From the NCBI RefSeq assembly GCF_000717715.1, contig NZ_JOAI01000035.1, positions 25,215-89,214 on the forward strand: a stretch of DNA of 64,000 nt, written 5' to 3'. The translations under genes were made by a program, and so were the position numbers. The DNA is from Streptomyces sp. NRRL B-24484. GTDB taxonomy: Bacteria; Actinomycetota; Actinomycetes; Streptomycetales; Streptomycetaceae. Shown in pieces: positions 1 through 9,395 of the stretch. Every line of letters begins with the position of its first letter. Positions within the stretch are counted from its first letter, which is position 1. The notes beneath the pieces were generated by a model. It was not told the origin of the DNA and searched no databases. It was given only the letters and a program-made list of their open reading frames with translations.

Positions 1-219
1 CGGCCCACCGGCCGCGAGCGGCACGACGAGAAGATCACGGTCTACGTCTCCGCCGAGGAGCTGATGGACCTGGAGCACGCCCGGCTGGTGCTGCGCGGCG
101 AGCACGGCCTCGCCGTCGACCGCGGCCGCGTCGTCCGGGAGGCCATCTCCGTCGTCCTGGCGGACCTGGAGCAGCGGGGCGAGGCCAGCATCCTGGTGCG
201 GCGGCTGCGCGGCCGCTGA
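1..219 (+). CDS. Hypothetical protein, C-terminal 72 residues (5' end outside window)
   Basis: An open frame enters from the left edge and stops at TGA 217-219. It encodes a charged, helix-rich tail containing VYVSAEELMDLEHARLVL and later VREAISVVLADLEQRG. The pattern of a short beta segment followed by two helices resembles a ribbon-helix-helix DNA-binding fold, but that is inference. In streptomycetes a ParA-like gene and a small hypothetical gene usually precede scpA, so this is probably that conserved small gene. The stop lies 116 bp before the scpA start. No function can be assigned from the tail alone. Confidence 0.75.
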   Translation, partial: RPTGRERHDEKITVYVSAEELMDLEHARLVLRGEHGLAVDRGRVVREAISVVLADLEQRGEASILVRRLRGR

Positions 220-334
220 GGCCCGCCGGAGGCCCCCTCCGCCGCGCCGGGGCAGCCGGCCGGGCCCGGGAACGGGCGTGTCGGGCGCCCCGCGGGGCGG
301 CACCGCGACCGGCCGGGGTGAAGATGGTCCGGTC

Positions 335-1228
335 ATGACGAGCGCGCCCGAGCCCCCCGAGCCCGCCGCCCCCGCCCCTCCGGCCGGTGCCGGACCGGGT
401 GAGGCGCGCGGCGGCTTCCGGGTGCGGCTGGACAACTTCGAGGGCCCGTTCGACCTCCTGCTCAGCCTGATCGCCAAGCACCGGCTGGACGTCACCGAGG
501 TGGCGCTCTCCAGGGTCACCGACGAGTTCGTCGCGCACATCCGGGCGATGGGCCCGGATTGGGACCTCGACGCGGCGACCGAGTTCCTGGTGGTCGCCGC
601 GACCCTGCTCGACCTCAAGGCGGCCCGGCTGCTGCCCGCCGCCGAGATCGAGGACGAGGAGGACCTCGCCCTCCTGGAGGCCCGCGACCTGCTCTTCGCC
701 CGGCTGCTGCAGTACCGCGCCTACAAGCAGGCGGCCGCGCTGTTCGCCGAGCGCTGGGCGGCCGAACTGCTGCAGCGCCCCCGCACGGTCGGCCTGGAGC
801 CGCACCACGCGCTGCTGCTGCCCGAGGTGGTGATCACCGTCGGCCCGGAGGGCCTGGCCCGGCTCGCCGCCCGGGCGACGACGCCCAAGCCGAAGCCGGT
901 GGTCTACGTCGACCACATCCACACCCCGCCGGTGAGCGTCCGCGAGCAGGCCGGGGTCGTCGTCGACCGGCTCACCGCGCTCGGCAGCGCCACCTTCGGC
1001 AGGCTGGTGGAGGACGCCGACGACACGCTGGTCGTGGTGGCCCGCTTCCTCGCACTGCTGGAGCTCTACCGGGAGAAGGTGCTCGACTTCGAGCAGCCGG
1101 ACGCCCTGGGCGAGCTGCTGGTGCACTGGGTCGCCGACACCGGTCTGCGCGTCGAGGTGACCGACGAGTTCGACCGCCCGCCCGGCGAGGGCGCGGACGG
1201 TCGCGGCAAGGACGGAGAACCGCAGTGA
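335..1228 (+). CDS. scpA: Segregation and condensation protein A
   Basis: A 297-residue protein. ScpA is the kleisin subunit that bridges SMC head domains and binds an ScpB dimer in the chromosome-condensing SMC-ScpAB complex on the nucleoid. The kleisin core starts near residue 27 with FRVRLDNFEGPFDLLLSLI, the classic ScpA opening, followed by a winged-helix C-terminus (ALLELYREKVLDFEQ). The ATG at 335 was chosen over an in-frame GTG 57 bp upstream because the family core begins soon after and the extra residues are low complexity. The stop overlaps the GTG of scpB (GTGA), so the two genes are translationally coupled. Confidence 0.95.
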   Translation: MTSAPEPPEPAAPAPPAGAGPGEARGGFRVRLDNFEGPFDLLLSLIAKHRLDVTEVALSRVTDEFVAHIRAMGPDWDLDAATEFLVVAATLLDLKAARLLPAAEIEDEEDLALLEARDLLFARLLQYRAYKQAAALFAERWAAELLQRPRTVGLEPHHALLLPEVVITVGPEGLARLAARATTPKPKPVVYVDHIHTPPVSVREQAGVVVDRLTALGSATFGRLVEDADDTLVVVARFLALLELYREKVLDFEQPDALGELLVHWVADTGLRVEVTDEFDRPPGEGADGRGKDGEPQ

Positions 1229-2232
1229 ACGCCGATCAGCCGCGCCCCTCCCGGCGCACCCTCGGCCTCCCCGGCCAGACCCGCCCCGACGAGTGGCTGG
1301 AACCGGCCTACGAGGCCCAGGACGGGGCCGTGGCCGGGGCCGGGGCCGCCCCGGCGGAGACCGCCCCTCCCGGGCCCGCAGCGGCGCCCGTACCGGCCCC
1401 GGCGGCCGCGCCGGCCGTGGAGCCCGCCGTGCGGCCCCTCGGGGACTCCTCCGCGGGGTCCTCCGCAGGGCGGGCGGAACGGGCCGTGGAGCGGCCGCAC
1501 ATCCCGGCCCCCGCGGCGGAGCCGGCCGCGGACACCTCCGAGCCCGAGCCGATGCCCGACCCGGCGCCGCTGCCCGCCCCCGAGCCGGAGCCCGAACCGG
1601 AACCGGAGCGGCCCGAGGAGTCCGGCGTCCGCGGGGTGCCGCTGCGGGCCGCGCTGGAGGCGATCCTCACGGTCGTCGACGAGCCCGCCACCGAGGCGCA
1701 CCTCGCCGCCGTCCTGGGGCGCCCGCGCGCCGAGGTCGCCGCGGCGCTGCGCGAACTCGCCGCCGAGTACACCGCCCAGGGCCGCGGATTCGACCTGCGG
1801 CACGTCGCCGGGGGCTGGCGCTTCTACACCCGCGCGGACTGCGCGCCGGCCGTCGACCGCTTCGTCCTGGACGGCCAGCAGGCCCGCCTCACCCAGGCCG
1901 CGCTGGAGACGCTCGCGGTCGTCGCGTACCGGCAGCCGGTGTCGCGCAGCCGGGTCTCCGCCGTACGGGGTGTGAACTGTGACGGCGTGATGCGTACCCT
2001 GGTACAGCGAGGACTGGTGGAAGAGACCGGCTCCGAGCCCGAAACAGGTGCGATCCTGTATCGGACGACGAACTACTTCCTGGAACGGACGGGGCTGCGA
2101 GGCCTGGACGAGCTGCCCGAGCTCGCGCCCTTCCTGCCCGAGGTCGACGACGTGGAAGCGGAGTCCCTGGAGGGCACGATGATCGCGGAGGCGGTGGCCG
2201 CCGCCCGCGCGGCCGACGGCGAGAACGCCTGA
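1225..2232 (+). CDS. scpB: Segregation and condensation protein B
   Basis: A 335-residue partner of ScpA. Two copies of ScpB form a winged-helix dimer that clamps ScpA in the SMC complex. The conserved ScpB domain occupies roughly residues 135-320 and contains LEAILTVVDEPATE, an AYRQPVSRSRVSAVRGVN segment and RTTNYFLERTGLRGLDELP, all typical of the family. The first 130 residues are a Pro/Ala/Glu-rich linker with repeated PEPE units, an extension common in high-GC actinobacteria but absent from Bacillus ScpB. The GTG start overlaps the scpA stop by 4 bases and follows GGAG about 8 bases upstream. Confidence 0.95.
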   Translation: MNADQPRPSRRTLGLPGQTRPDEWLEPAYEAQDGAVAGAGAAPAETAPPGPAAAPVPAPAAAPAVEPAVRPLGDSSAGSSAGRAERAVERPHIPAPAAEPAADTSEPEPMPDPAPLPAPEPEPEPEPERPEESGVRGVPLRAALEAILTVVDEPATEAHLAAVLGRPRAEVAAALRELAAEYTAQGRGFDLRHVAGGWRFYTRADCAPAVDRFVLDGQQARLTQAALETLAVVAYRQPVSRSRVSAVRGVNCDGVMRTLVQRGLVEETGSEPETGAILYRTTNYFLERTGLRGLDELPELAPFLPEVDDVEAESLEGTMIAEAVAAARAADGENA

Positions 2233-2317
2233 CCGTCCGCGTCCGATCGGTGAGGGGGCGGTGAGGTCGGCCGGCACGACACGCACTCCCACGACGGACA
2301 CGACGTACGGACATTTG

Positions 2318-3565
2318 ATGCGCAGCAGTGGCAACGGCAGGAACAACAGCGGCGGACAGGGCCGGGGAGGCCAGGGACGCGGCGGACAGGGCGGGGGCCG
2401 GAGCGGCGGCGGCTCGTCCTACGGCGGCGGGTCCTCGTACGGCGGTTCGCGCGGCGGTTCGTCGTACGGCTCCTCCTCCGGCGGCCGGGGCGGCTCGTCC
2501 CCCCGGGGCGACCGCCGCGACGACCGTCGTGACGACAGGCGGGACGACCGCCGTGACGACCGGCGGGACGACCGGCGCTACCCGGACCGCCCGCTGCGGC
2601 CCGAGGAGCGGCGCTACGACCGCCCCGAGTACGGCGGCGGCCCGAACGCCACCCCCAGCCGCAGCAGCTTCGCAGCGCGCCGCCCGGGCGCCGCGCCGAA
2701 GCCGCGCCGTGAGGGCCAGGGCGCCCCGGGCGACCCGCGCCGCCAGCCGCAGCGCTCCCGCGAGCTCCAGGCCAAGATCGAGGACGCGGTGCTCGCCCGG
2801 CACGACAAGCCGGCCGTGAAGACCCCCAAGACCTTCGGCGAGCCCGAGGGCGAGCGCCTGCAGAAGGTGCTCGCGCGGGCCGGCATGGGCAGCCGCCGGG
2901 CCTGCGAGGAGCTCATCGAGCAGGGCCGGGTCGAGGTCAACGGCAAGCGGGTCACCGAGCAGGGCAAGCGGGTCGACCCGGCCAGCGACGAGATCAAGGT
3001 CGACGGCCTGACCGTCGCCACCCAGTCCTACCTGTTCTTCGCGCTGAACAAGCCGGCCGGCGTCGTCTCCACCATGGAGGACCCGGACGGCCGCCAGTGC
3101 CTCGGCGACTACGTCACCAACCGCGAGACCCGGCTCTTCCACGTCGGCCGCCTCGACACCGAGACCGAGGGCATCATCCTGCTCACCAACCACGGCGAGC
3201 TGGCCCACCGCCTCACCCACCCGAAGTACGGCGTCACCAAGACCTACCTGGCCGCCATCCAGGGCCCGATCCCGCGCGACCTCGGCAAGCAGCTCGCCAA
3301 GGGCGTCGAGCTGGAGGACGGCTGGGCCCGTGCGGACTCCTTCAAGGTGATCTCCAACGTCGGCAAGAACTACCTCGTCGAGGTGACCCTGCACGAGGGC
3401 CGCAAGCACATCGTCCGCCGGATGCTCTCCGAGGTCGGCTTCCCGGTGGAGAAGCTGGTGCGCACCCACTTCGGCCCGATCGCCCTCGGCGACCAGAAGT
3501 CGGGCTGGCTGCGCCGCCTCACGAACCCCGAGGTCGGACAGCTGATGCACGAGGTCGGCCTGTAA
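2318..3565 (+). CDS. RluB/RsuA-family 23S/16S rRNA pseudouridine synthase
   Basis: A 415-residue enzyme that isomerises uridine to pseudouridine in rRNA. The first 150 residues are an intrinsically disordered Gly/Ser/Arg/Asp tract with a run of DDRR tetrapeptides encoded by near-identical 12-mers at about 2515-2575, probably an RNA-binding tail. An S4 domain follows (RLQKVLARAGMGSRRACEEL), then the catalytic domain with GRLDTETEGIILLTN, whose Asp is the nucleophile, and the C-terminal KHIVRRMLSEVG. ATG 2318 is preferred to an upstream GTG at 2261 because streptomycete homologues start MRSSG. The scpA-scpB-rluB order supports the call; RluB is the likeliest subtype. Confidence 0.9.
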   Translation: MRSSGNGRNNSGGQGRGGQGRGGQGGGRSGGGSSYGGGSSYGGSRGGSSYGSSSGGRGGSSPRGDRRDDRRDDRRDDRRDDRRDDRRYPDRPLRPEERRYDRPEYGGGPNATPSRSSFAARRPGAAPKPRREGQGAPGDPRRQPQRSRELQAKIEDAVLARHDKPAVKTPKTFGEPEGERLQKVLARAGMGSRRACEELIEQGRVEVNGKRVTEQGKRVDPASDEIKVDGLTVATQSYLFFALNKPAGVVSTMEDPDGRQCLGDYVTNRETRLFHVGRLDTETEGIILLTNHGELAHRLTHPKYGVTKTYLAAIQGPIPRDLGKQLAKGVELEDGWARADSFKVISNVGKNYLVEVTLHEGRKHIVRRMLSEVGFPVEKLVRTHFGPIALGDQKSGWLRRLTNPEVGQLMHEVGL

Positions 3566-3594
3566 GGACGGGCCGTGGCCGAACCTTCGAATCG

Positions 3595-3626
3595 AAGGCC
3601 TCCCCGCCGTTCGGCGGGGAGGCCTT
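3595..3626 (+). terminator. Strong inverted-repeat terminator after the rluB gene
   Basis: A perfect 14-bp stem (3595-3608 with 3613-3626) and a GTTC loop lie 30 bp after the pseudouridine synthase stop. There is no U-tract, as is common for streptomycete hairpin terminators. Confidence 0.75.
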
Positions 3627-3774
3627 CCGGCTCTTCGGCGGGGACCCCGTGTGAACCTCGACGCACCGCCTTGTCATGATGTGGATCTGTGGCGCAGGAT
3701 GGCCACCGGACAGCGGCTCGACGAGTGGCGGAACTGCGCCACTGGGCCACTGGCCGCATGGGGGAAGGAGCGGC

Positions 3775-4755
3775 GTGCTCGACGCATTCGGAGCGCTCGG
3801 CCTCGGACGGCCGGACGGACAGGTGTACGCGGCCCTGGTGGTCTCGCCGCAGTCCACCGCCGAGGAGCTGGCCGGGCAGTGCGACCTGACACTGCAGCAG
3901 AGCCAGGACGCCCTCGACCGGTTGGCCGACCAGGGCATGGCCACCCGGGCCCCGGTCGACCGGGAACGCTACCTCGCGGTCGCGCCCGACGTCGCCATCG
4001 GCACCCTGATCGGCCACCGCGAGGCGGAGCTGCGCAGCGCCCGCGCCGAGATGCACCGGCTGATGGACGCCTTCCGCGAGGCGTCCCGCTACACCGACCC
4101 GGCGCACTCCGTCGAGGTGCTCACCGGCGGCGAGGCGATCGCCCAGCGGCTGGAGCACCTGGTCGACAGCACCCAGTACCAGGTGCGCGGCTTCGACTGC
4201 CCGCCGTACATCCAGGACCCGGTCGCCCAGATGCCCCGCCAGCGGGCCAAGCTCAAGGCGGGCGTGCGCTTCCGCACCGTGTACGACAAGGACGCGGTGG
4301 CCTGGCCGGGCCGGCTGGAGAAGGAGATCCTCATCGGCGTCGAGGACGGTGAGGAGGCCCGCGTCCGCCCCGTGCTGCCGATGAAGATGATGATGTCGGA
4401 CGACAAGATGGCGATCATCCCGATCACCGTCGGCGACAGCGTCCTCGACGCCGCCTACGTCATCCACCCCTCGGCGCTGCTGCAGGCCCTGGACGCGCTG
4501 TTCGAGGCCGAGTGGGAGCGGGCCGTGCCGCTGCAGGCGGCGATCGGCGACGGCGAGGCCGACACCGGCCCCGAGGCCGACCACCGCAAGCTGCTCGGCC
4601 TGCTCGCCGCCGGCCTGACCGACGAGTCGATCGCCCGCTCCCTCGGCTGGAGCGCCCGCACCACCCAGCGGCGGCTGCAGAGCCTGATGCGCCAGCTCGG
4701 CGCCACCACCCGCTTCCAGGCGGGCATGGCGGCCCGCGAGCGCGGCTGGCTCTGA
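3775..4755 (+). CDS. TrmB-like / LuxR-type helix-turn-helix regulator
   Basis: A 326-residue regulator. The N-terminal 70 residues form a TrmB-like winged helix (STAEELAGQCDLTLQQSQDAL). The middle resembles the phospholipase-D-like sensor part of TrmB proteins (VEVLTGGEAIAQRLEHLVDS). The last 60 residues form a LuxR/GerE-type HTH (LTDESIARSLGWSARTTQRR). The GTG at 3775 was chosen because GGGGGAAGGAG sits just upstream, whereas the longer frame starting near 3676 has no ribosome site. Several paralogues of this architecture are usual in streptomycetes; targets and ligand are not known from sequence. Confidence 0.85.
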   Translation: MLDAFGALGLGRPDGQVYAALVVSPQSTAEELAGQCDLTLQQSQDALDRLADQGMATRAPVDRERYLAVAPDVAIGTLIGHREAELRSARAEMHRLMDAFREASRYTDPAHSVEVLTGGEAIAQRLEHLVDSTQYQVRGFDCPPYIQDPVAQMPRQRAKLKAGVRFRTVYDKDAVAWPGRLEKEILIGVEDGEEARVRPVLPMKMMMSDDKMAIIPITVGDSVLDAAYVIHPSALLQALDALFEAEWERAVPLQAAIGDGEADTGPEADHRKLLGLLAAGLTDESIARSLGWSARTTQRRLQSLMRQLGATTRFQAGMAARERGWL

Positions 4756-4780
4756 CCGCCGCCGCCCGGACGGGCCCGGC

Positions 4781-5143
4781 TCAGCTCCAGGGGAGCAGCC
4801 GGGCCCAGCGGCCGTCCGCGCCGCGCTCGACCTTCTCCAAGCCGATCACCGCCGTCCGGTTCAGCCGGCCGTAGATGTGCGGGAAGAGCACGTCCGGCGT
4901 GGCGCCGTCCGGCGGCGGGCCGGAGGGTGCCTCCCACTTCACCATCGGCTCGATCAGCTTCTCCTCGATCAGCAGCGCCATCAGCGGATCCGGCGTGTCG
5001 GCGAAGAAGAGGTTGGCGACGGCCAGCACCGTCCGCTCGTCGGCCGAGCAGTGGATGAAGCCGTCGGTGAGCAGCGAGGCGGCCGCGTACGGCCGCCCCG
5101 GGTCGCGCAGCCAGTCGTCCAGCGGGGCGAGATGGTAGATCAT
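4781..5143 (-). CDS. DUF952 family protein
   Basis: A 120-residue protein starting MIYHLAPLDDWL and containing the family signature GFIHCSADERTVLAVANLFF and a later FPHIYGRLNRTAV. DUF952 proteins are small cytosolic proteins related in fold to the tRNA 2'-phosphotransferase/ADP-ribosyltransferase-like group, but no reaction has been established for them. It is transcribed convergently to the TrmB-like regulator with a 25-bp gap and lies next to the MuiA-like pair, separated from it by 47 bp. Full length for the family. Confidence 0.88.
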   Translation of the reverse strand: MIYHLAPLDDWLRDPGRPYAAASLLTDGFIHCSADERTVLAVANLFFADTPDPLMALLIEEKLIEPMVKWEAPSGPPPDGATPDVLFPHIYGRLNRTAVIGLEKVERGADGRWARLLPWS

Positions 5144-5190
5144 GGGTCATTTCTACCGGAGTTGACGGGACAAATCCGGCTGGACCGGGC

Positions 5191-6792
5191 TCACAGTCCC
5201 GCCACCTTCGACGCCGCCGACACCTCGTACACGAGCGTGAGGGTGCGCCGGCCGCCGGGCGGCAGCGGAACGTCCCAGCGCACGACGCCCTCCGAGTCCA
5301 GCTCGTCCGGCGCGGGCGAGCAGGCCTCCTTGCGCAGCTTCACCTCCACCGAGGACACCTCGGAGACCGGGATCCGCTCGCGGACCGTCACCACCTGCTC
5401 GTCCCGCTCCTCCGGCGCGGAGAACCGCGACAGGTGCAGCCGCACCGTCCGGGTGACCACCGTCCGGCCGGTGATGCCCGTCGTGCCGCGGCCCTCCTCG
5501 GTCTCCCGGACCACCCGGTGGCCGTCCGAACTGCCGAAGGCCAGCTCCGCCGTGGCACCCGGGGCGGTGAACCGCAGCTCGCCGCGGCCGGTGAACCCGC
5601 TGCCCTGCACCAGGTCGACCGGCCCGGCGAGCAGCGCGTGGCCCGCGTCGTTGCGGAACCGCACCACCCGGGTGACCAGCGGCGACAGCTCCGGCACCGC
5701 CGCGAACTCGCTGCTCGCCGCGGTGTCGAACACGGTCAGCGGGATCCGGTGCGCCCGGCCGTCGGCCGGCACCGAGGCCGGCGACGCCGCCCGCAGCACC
5801 CGCACCTCGCCGCCGTCGTCCACGCCCGGCAGTCCGTCCGGGGACGGGCCGGTCGTGCCGATCTCCTCCTCGCGCAGCTCCACCTCGACCGTCCGGCGTT
5901 CCTCCGCGGTGCGCTCGCGCAGGCTCAGCACGTCCTCGGTCAGCCGCGGCGGCTCGGAGGCCAGCGCCGACCGGGCCGTGGAGAACGTCAGCCGCGCCCC
6001 GGACCAGTCCTCGCCCGTCCGCTGCCAGACCACCGCCTCGGTCTCCAGCACCAGCCGCCCACCCGCCAGGGCGGCCCGGTAGGCCGGCCGCCACAGCGCG
6101 CACGGCGTCAGGTGGCCCACCCTCAGCTCGGCCCGGCCCGCGGCCTCCGCCTCCACCGTCACCTCGACGTGGGCGAACAGCTCGGCCGGCTCCTGCTCGG
6201 CCGCGTCCAGCGCCCGGCGGGCCGCCGCCAGGTCCTCGGCCAGCTCCTCCAGCCGTGCCCCGGACACCCGCAGCTTCTCGCCGTACGCGTCCCGCTCGCC
6301 GTCGATCCGGTCCAGCTCGCGGCCCCAGCGGCTGCGCTCCAGCTCGCCGCGGCCCGCGCCCTCGCCGATCTCCCGCAGCAGGTCCGAGGCGAGCTGGGCG
6401 AGCAGCGCCAGCCGCGCCTCCAGCCGCTCCCGGACCCGGGACTCGGCCTGCTGCTCCTGCTCCAGGGCGTGCACCCGGTGCCGCAGCTCCGAGTCCTCGC
6501 CGGTGGGCGGCAGCGGGGCGCGCGGCACCCAGCTGCGCACCACCCGGGCGTCCAGCACCCGGACGCCCCCGCTGCCGGGCGCCTCCGCGCGCAGGGTGCG
6601 GTCCACGGCGAGCGCGGAGACCGGGCCGAGCCGCAGCCGGCTGACTCCGGCGGGCAGGTCGACCACGGCGGTGCGCTCGACGTGCGCGCGGTCCTCCAGA
6701 CAGGTCACCGCCGTCACCGGCAGCGGGTGGTCCGCCGCCGGCGCCTGCGGCAGCGGCCCGTCGGGGAGCGGGGCGATGGGTGTGTCGGTCAT
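5191..6792 (-). CDS. MuiA-like protein (DUF4139), downstream paralogue
   Basis: A 533-residue protein of the mucoidy-inhibitor MuiA family. The N-terminal DUF4140-like part ends in VSALAVDRTLRAEAP. A coiled coil of about residues 100-200 is rich in Leu/Arg/Glu heptads. The C-terminal DUF4139 beta-rich domain contains PAYRAALAGGRLVLETEAVVWQ and ends with VRWDVPLPPGGRRTLTL. No enzymatic role is known for the family. Its ATG lies 2 bp after the stop of the upstream paralogue with a GGAGGAG site inside that gene's end, so the two are co-translated and likely form a complex. Confidence 0.85.
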   Translation of the reverse strand: MTDTPIAPLPDGPLPQAPAADHPLPVTAVTCLEDRAHVERTAVVDLPAGVSRLRLGPVSALAVDRTLRAEAPGSGGVRVLDARVVRSWVPRAPLPPTGEDSELRHRVHALEQEQQAESRVRERLEARLALLAQLASDLLREIGEGAGRGELERSRWGRELDRIDGERDAYGEKLRVSGARLEELAEDLAAARRALDAAEQEPAELFAHVEVTVEAEAAGRAELRVGHLTPCALWRPAYRAALAGGRLVLETEAVVWQRTGEDWSGARLTFSTARSALASEPPRLTEDVLSLRERTAEERRTVEVELREEEIGTTGPSPDGLPGVDDGGEVRVLRAASPASVPADGRAHRIPLTVFDTAASSEFAAVPELSPLVTRVVRFRNDAGHALLAGPVDLVQGSGFTGRGELRFTAPGATAELAFGSSDGHRVVRETEEGRGTTGITGRTVVTRTVRLHLSRFSAPEERDEQVVTVRERIPVSEVSSVEVKLRKEACSPAPDELDSEGVVRWDVPLPPGGRRTLTLVYEVSAASKVAGL

Positions 6793-6794
6793 GG

Positions 6795-8930
6795 TCAGCT
6801 CCTCCGGTTGCCGCCGACGACGGCCTTGCCGGCCGGGATGCGGATCTCGTAGCCGCCGTCGAGTTCGGCGGTGCCGTCGGCGGGCAGCTCCACCCGCCAG
6901 CGCCTGGTGCTCGGCGGGTAGGCGTCGGACGGGCGGTCGGGCGCGCTCCAGGTGCCGCGCTCCTCGATCCGCACGTCCTGGTCGGCGGAGACCGGCACCC
7001 GCTCGCGGACCTCCACGGTGACGGGGTGCGGCAGCCGGTTCGCCAGCTCCACGTGGATCCGGTGGTCCAGCACCGTCGTGTTGTTGAGCATGCCCGCGGT
7101 GGACTCCCGCATCTCGGTGCGGCGGGCCACCCGCACCGCCTCCGCCTGGCCGAGGCCGACCCGGCGGGCGCCGCCCGCGGCCAGCGTCGGCAGCGCCGCG
7201 GTCAGCAGGAAGTCGCCGTCCACCGTCACCTCCACCGGACCGGCCAGCAGCGCCGAGGCCGTGGCGTTGGTCAGCACCAGCGTCCCGTACACCGCCTCCT
7301 CGACGGCCGGCACGCAGACGTACTCGGTGCGCAGCGACACCGGCACCTCCCCAACGGTGACGGTGTGCCAGGTGCCGTCCGAGGGCACGTCGGCCCGCGC
7401 CGCCGCGTCGTACCGCTGGTCGAACGAGCCCGCCGACACCCGCGGCCGCACCGCGTGCGCCGGCAGCGCCAGCCCCGCCACCGACTCGGCGAGGTTCCGC
7501 GACTCCGTCGCCGCAGGGTCGTGCACCGCCCCGGGGAACAGCAGGCCGCGGCGGTGCGCCGGCCGGTCGGGGCCGTCCAGCACCAGGCCTGCGTAGTCCA
7601 GCTGCGCCTGCGAAGGACCGGGCGGCACCGGCGGCGCCACCGGCTCCGGCGCCACGTCGAAGGCGGCGGCCGGCGCGGAGCGTGCCCCGCCCCCGGCCCT
7701 CGCGCGCATCCCGCGGGCGGACGCCACCGGCGCCGGCGGAGGCATCGCGCCCGGTGGCATCGCCCCGGGCGACTGCGGCGCCGTGCCGTACGCCTGGACG
7801 GCCGGAGCCGGCATCGGGAAGCCCTGCGGCGCGGCAGCCGGTGAGGGCGGCGGGGGCGGCGGAGGAGCCGCGAACGGCAGTGCGGTCTCCGCGCCGGTGA
7901 GACCACCGGCCAGCGTCACGTCCGGGGCGGCAGCGGGCCGCGCCGACCGGCCCGGCCGGCCACCACCCGCCGGACGGCCCCGCGACACCCGCGGCTGCGG
8001 CGGCCGGCCCGCCGCGTCGTACCCGGTGAACAGGTCACCCAGGCCCGCCGGGGGCTCCCGCCAGCCCGACGCGGCCGGTGCGGCCTGCCGCCGGCCGATC
8101 CGCAGCGAACGCAGCTGCGGCAGGTCCGTCCGGCGCTGCAGGTCCGCCGTCGACAGGCCGATCCGCACGCCCGACCAGTCCTCGCCGGTGCGCTGCGCGA
8201 GCTGGGCGCGCAGCAGCAGCGTCCCGCTGCCCTCGCCCTGGCGGTAGGTCAGCCGGTACGTCGGCACCCAGACCGCACCCGGCACCCCGTACTCCACCTC
8301 CAGCTCGACCTCGGCACCCTCCGCCGCACCCTCCAGGGTCACCACGGCCGAGCTGCCCAGTGTCACCGGACCGACCGCCACCGCGGACGACGCCCGGGCC
8401 AACGCGTCCTCGGCGAGGACCAGTTCGTGCTCGGCCAGCCGCAGCTCCTCGGCGAGGCCGGCGGCCCGGCCGTGCAGGTCGGCCAGCCGCTCGTCCACGA
8501 AGTCCGCCAACTGCAGCCACGCGTCGGCGGGCGTGCGGCGGTGCGGCTCGTCCGCCTGCAGCGGCGGCGGGACGGCCCGTACCGCGGAGATCTCCGCGAT
8601 CCGCGCCTCCTGCCGTGCGGCGCGCTGCCGCAGGGCCTCCGCGGCGTCCCGCGCCCGCTCCACCCGGCGGCGCAGCTCCGGGAGGTCCGAGCGGCTGCGG
8701 ACCTCAGCCTCCGGCTCCAGACGGGCCGCCGTGACCCGCGCCCCGCCGGAGAGCACCGAGGCGCGCAGCGAACCCGCGTCCGCCACGCGCGGCAGGCCGG
8801 TCAGCCGGACCCTGCCGTCCGCGGGCACCGTGCCGCGGGCCCGCCTGCGGCACAGCGCCCCGCTCGCGTACACCACCACCGAGTCGAGTACCGACTCCCA
8901 CCGATCCGCCGTCGCCGTCTGTGCTGCCAC
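6795..8930 (-). CDS. MuiA-like protein (DUF4139), upstream paralogue
   Basis: A 711-residue paralogue of the gene immediately downstream. Order: N-terminal strand-rich segment (ESVLDSVVVYASGALCRRRARG), a coiled coil (about residues 75-170), a DUF4139 domain starting VPTYRLTYRQGEGSGTLLL, then a long Pro/Gly/Ala-rich insertion (about residues 300-430) and the rest of the DUF4139 fold, ending in PADGTAELDGGYEIRIP. The frame stays open far upstream by GC bias. GTG 8930 was chosen because protein-like sequence begins there and GAAGGGCAGGG precedes it. The low-complexity insertion distinguishes it from the 533-residue paralogue. Confidence 0.82.
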   Translation of the reverse strand: MAAQTATADRWESVLDSVVVYASGALCRRRARGTVPADGRVRLTGLPRVADAGSLRASVLSGGARVTAARLEPEAEVRSRSDLPELRRRVERARDAAEALRQRAARQEARIAEISAVRAVPPPLQADEPHRRTPADAWLQLADFVDERLADLHGRAAGLAEELRLAEHELVLAEDALARASSAVAVGPVTLGSSAVVTLEGAAEGAEVELEVEYGVPGAVWVPTYRLTYRQGEGSGTLLLRAQLAQRTGEDWSGVRIGLSTADLQRRTDLPQLRSLRIGRRQAAPAASGWREPPAGLGDLFTGYDAAGRPPQPRVSRGRPAGGGRPGRSARPAAAPDVTLAGGLTGAETALPFAAPPPPPPPSPAAAPQGFPMPAPAVQAYGTAPQSPGAMPPGAMPPPAPVASARGMRARAGGGARSAPAAAFDVAPEPVAPPVPPGPSQAQLDYAGLVLDGPDRPAHRRGLLFPGAVHDPAATESRNLAESVAGLALPAHAVRPRVSAGSFDQRYDAAARADVPSDGTWHTVTVGEVPVSLRTEYVCVPAVEEAVYGTLVLTNATASALLAGPVEVTVDGDFLLTAALPTLAAGGARRVGLGQAEAVRVARRTEMRESTAGMLNNTTVLDHRIHVELANRLPHPVTVEVRERVPVSADQDVRIEERGTWSAPDRPSDAYPPSTRRWRVELPADGTAELDGGYEIRIPAGKAVVGGNRRS

Positions 8931-9395
8931 CCCGCCCTGCCCTTCGTCCGTCCCCGGTCCGGGCCGCCAGTCTGCCCGGGCAGGCGGCCGTCCGCCGCGG
9001 ATTTCCGCTGCGCGTCGGCTGAGGGGACGACCCCGCCGCCCACCGCGGTTGCGGACGGAGACCCACCCGGGCGAACGGGGGACCCGCGCAGTCCGGGCAC
9101 GGCCCACTTCGCGGGTGCGGGGCAAGGCGAACAAGGGGCGCGTGGGGCACCTCCCGGCCGAAGACCGGGGGAGGACCGCGCGCGGCGGGAGAGTGCGTGA
9201 CACCTTCCGTCCCGCGCAGTTCCCCGCGCCCCCGGGTGCATGCCACCTGTCCTCCCGCGGCCCTGGAATCGCCCTTCCCGTAGGGGCCGCCGCTGTGCGG
9301 CGGGTTCGGTGGGTGGACGGCTTCGACGGGTGGGGTGGGGTTGCGGGAGGATGAGCGGAGCAGAAGTCCGCCCGTACCAGGAGACCAACCCCGTC
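8931..9395. other. Intergenic region between muiA-like pair and tyrA
   Basis: A divergent 465-bp spacer. I see no RNA gene or protein-coding frame with a ribosome site. It must hold the promoters of both flanking units. Confidence 0.6.
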
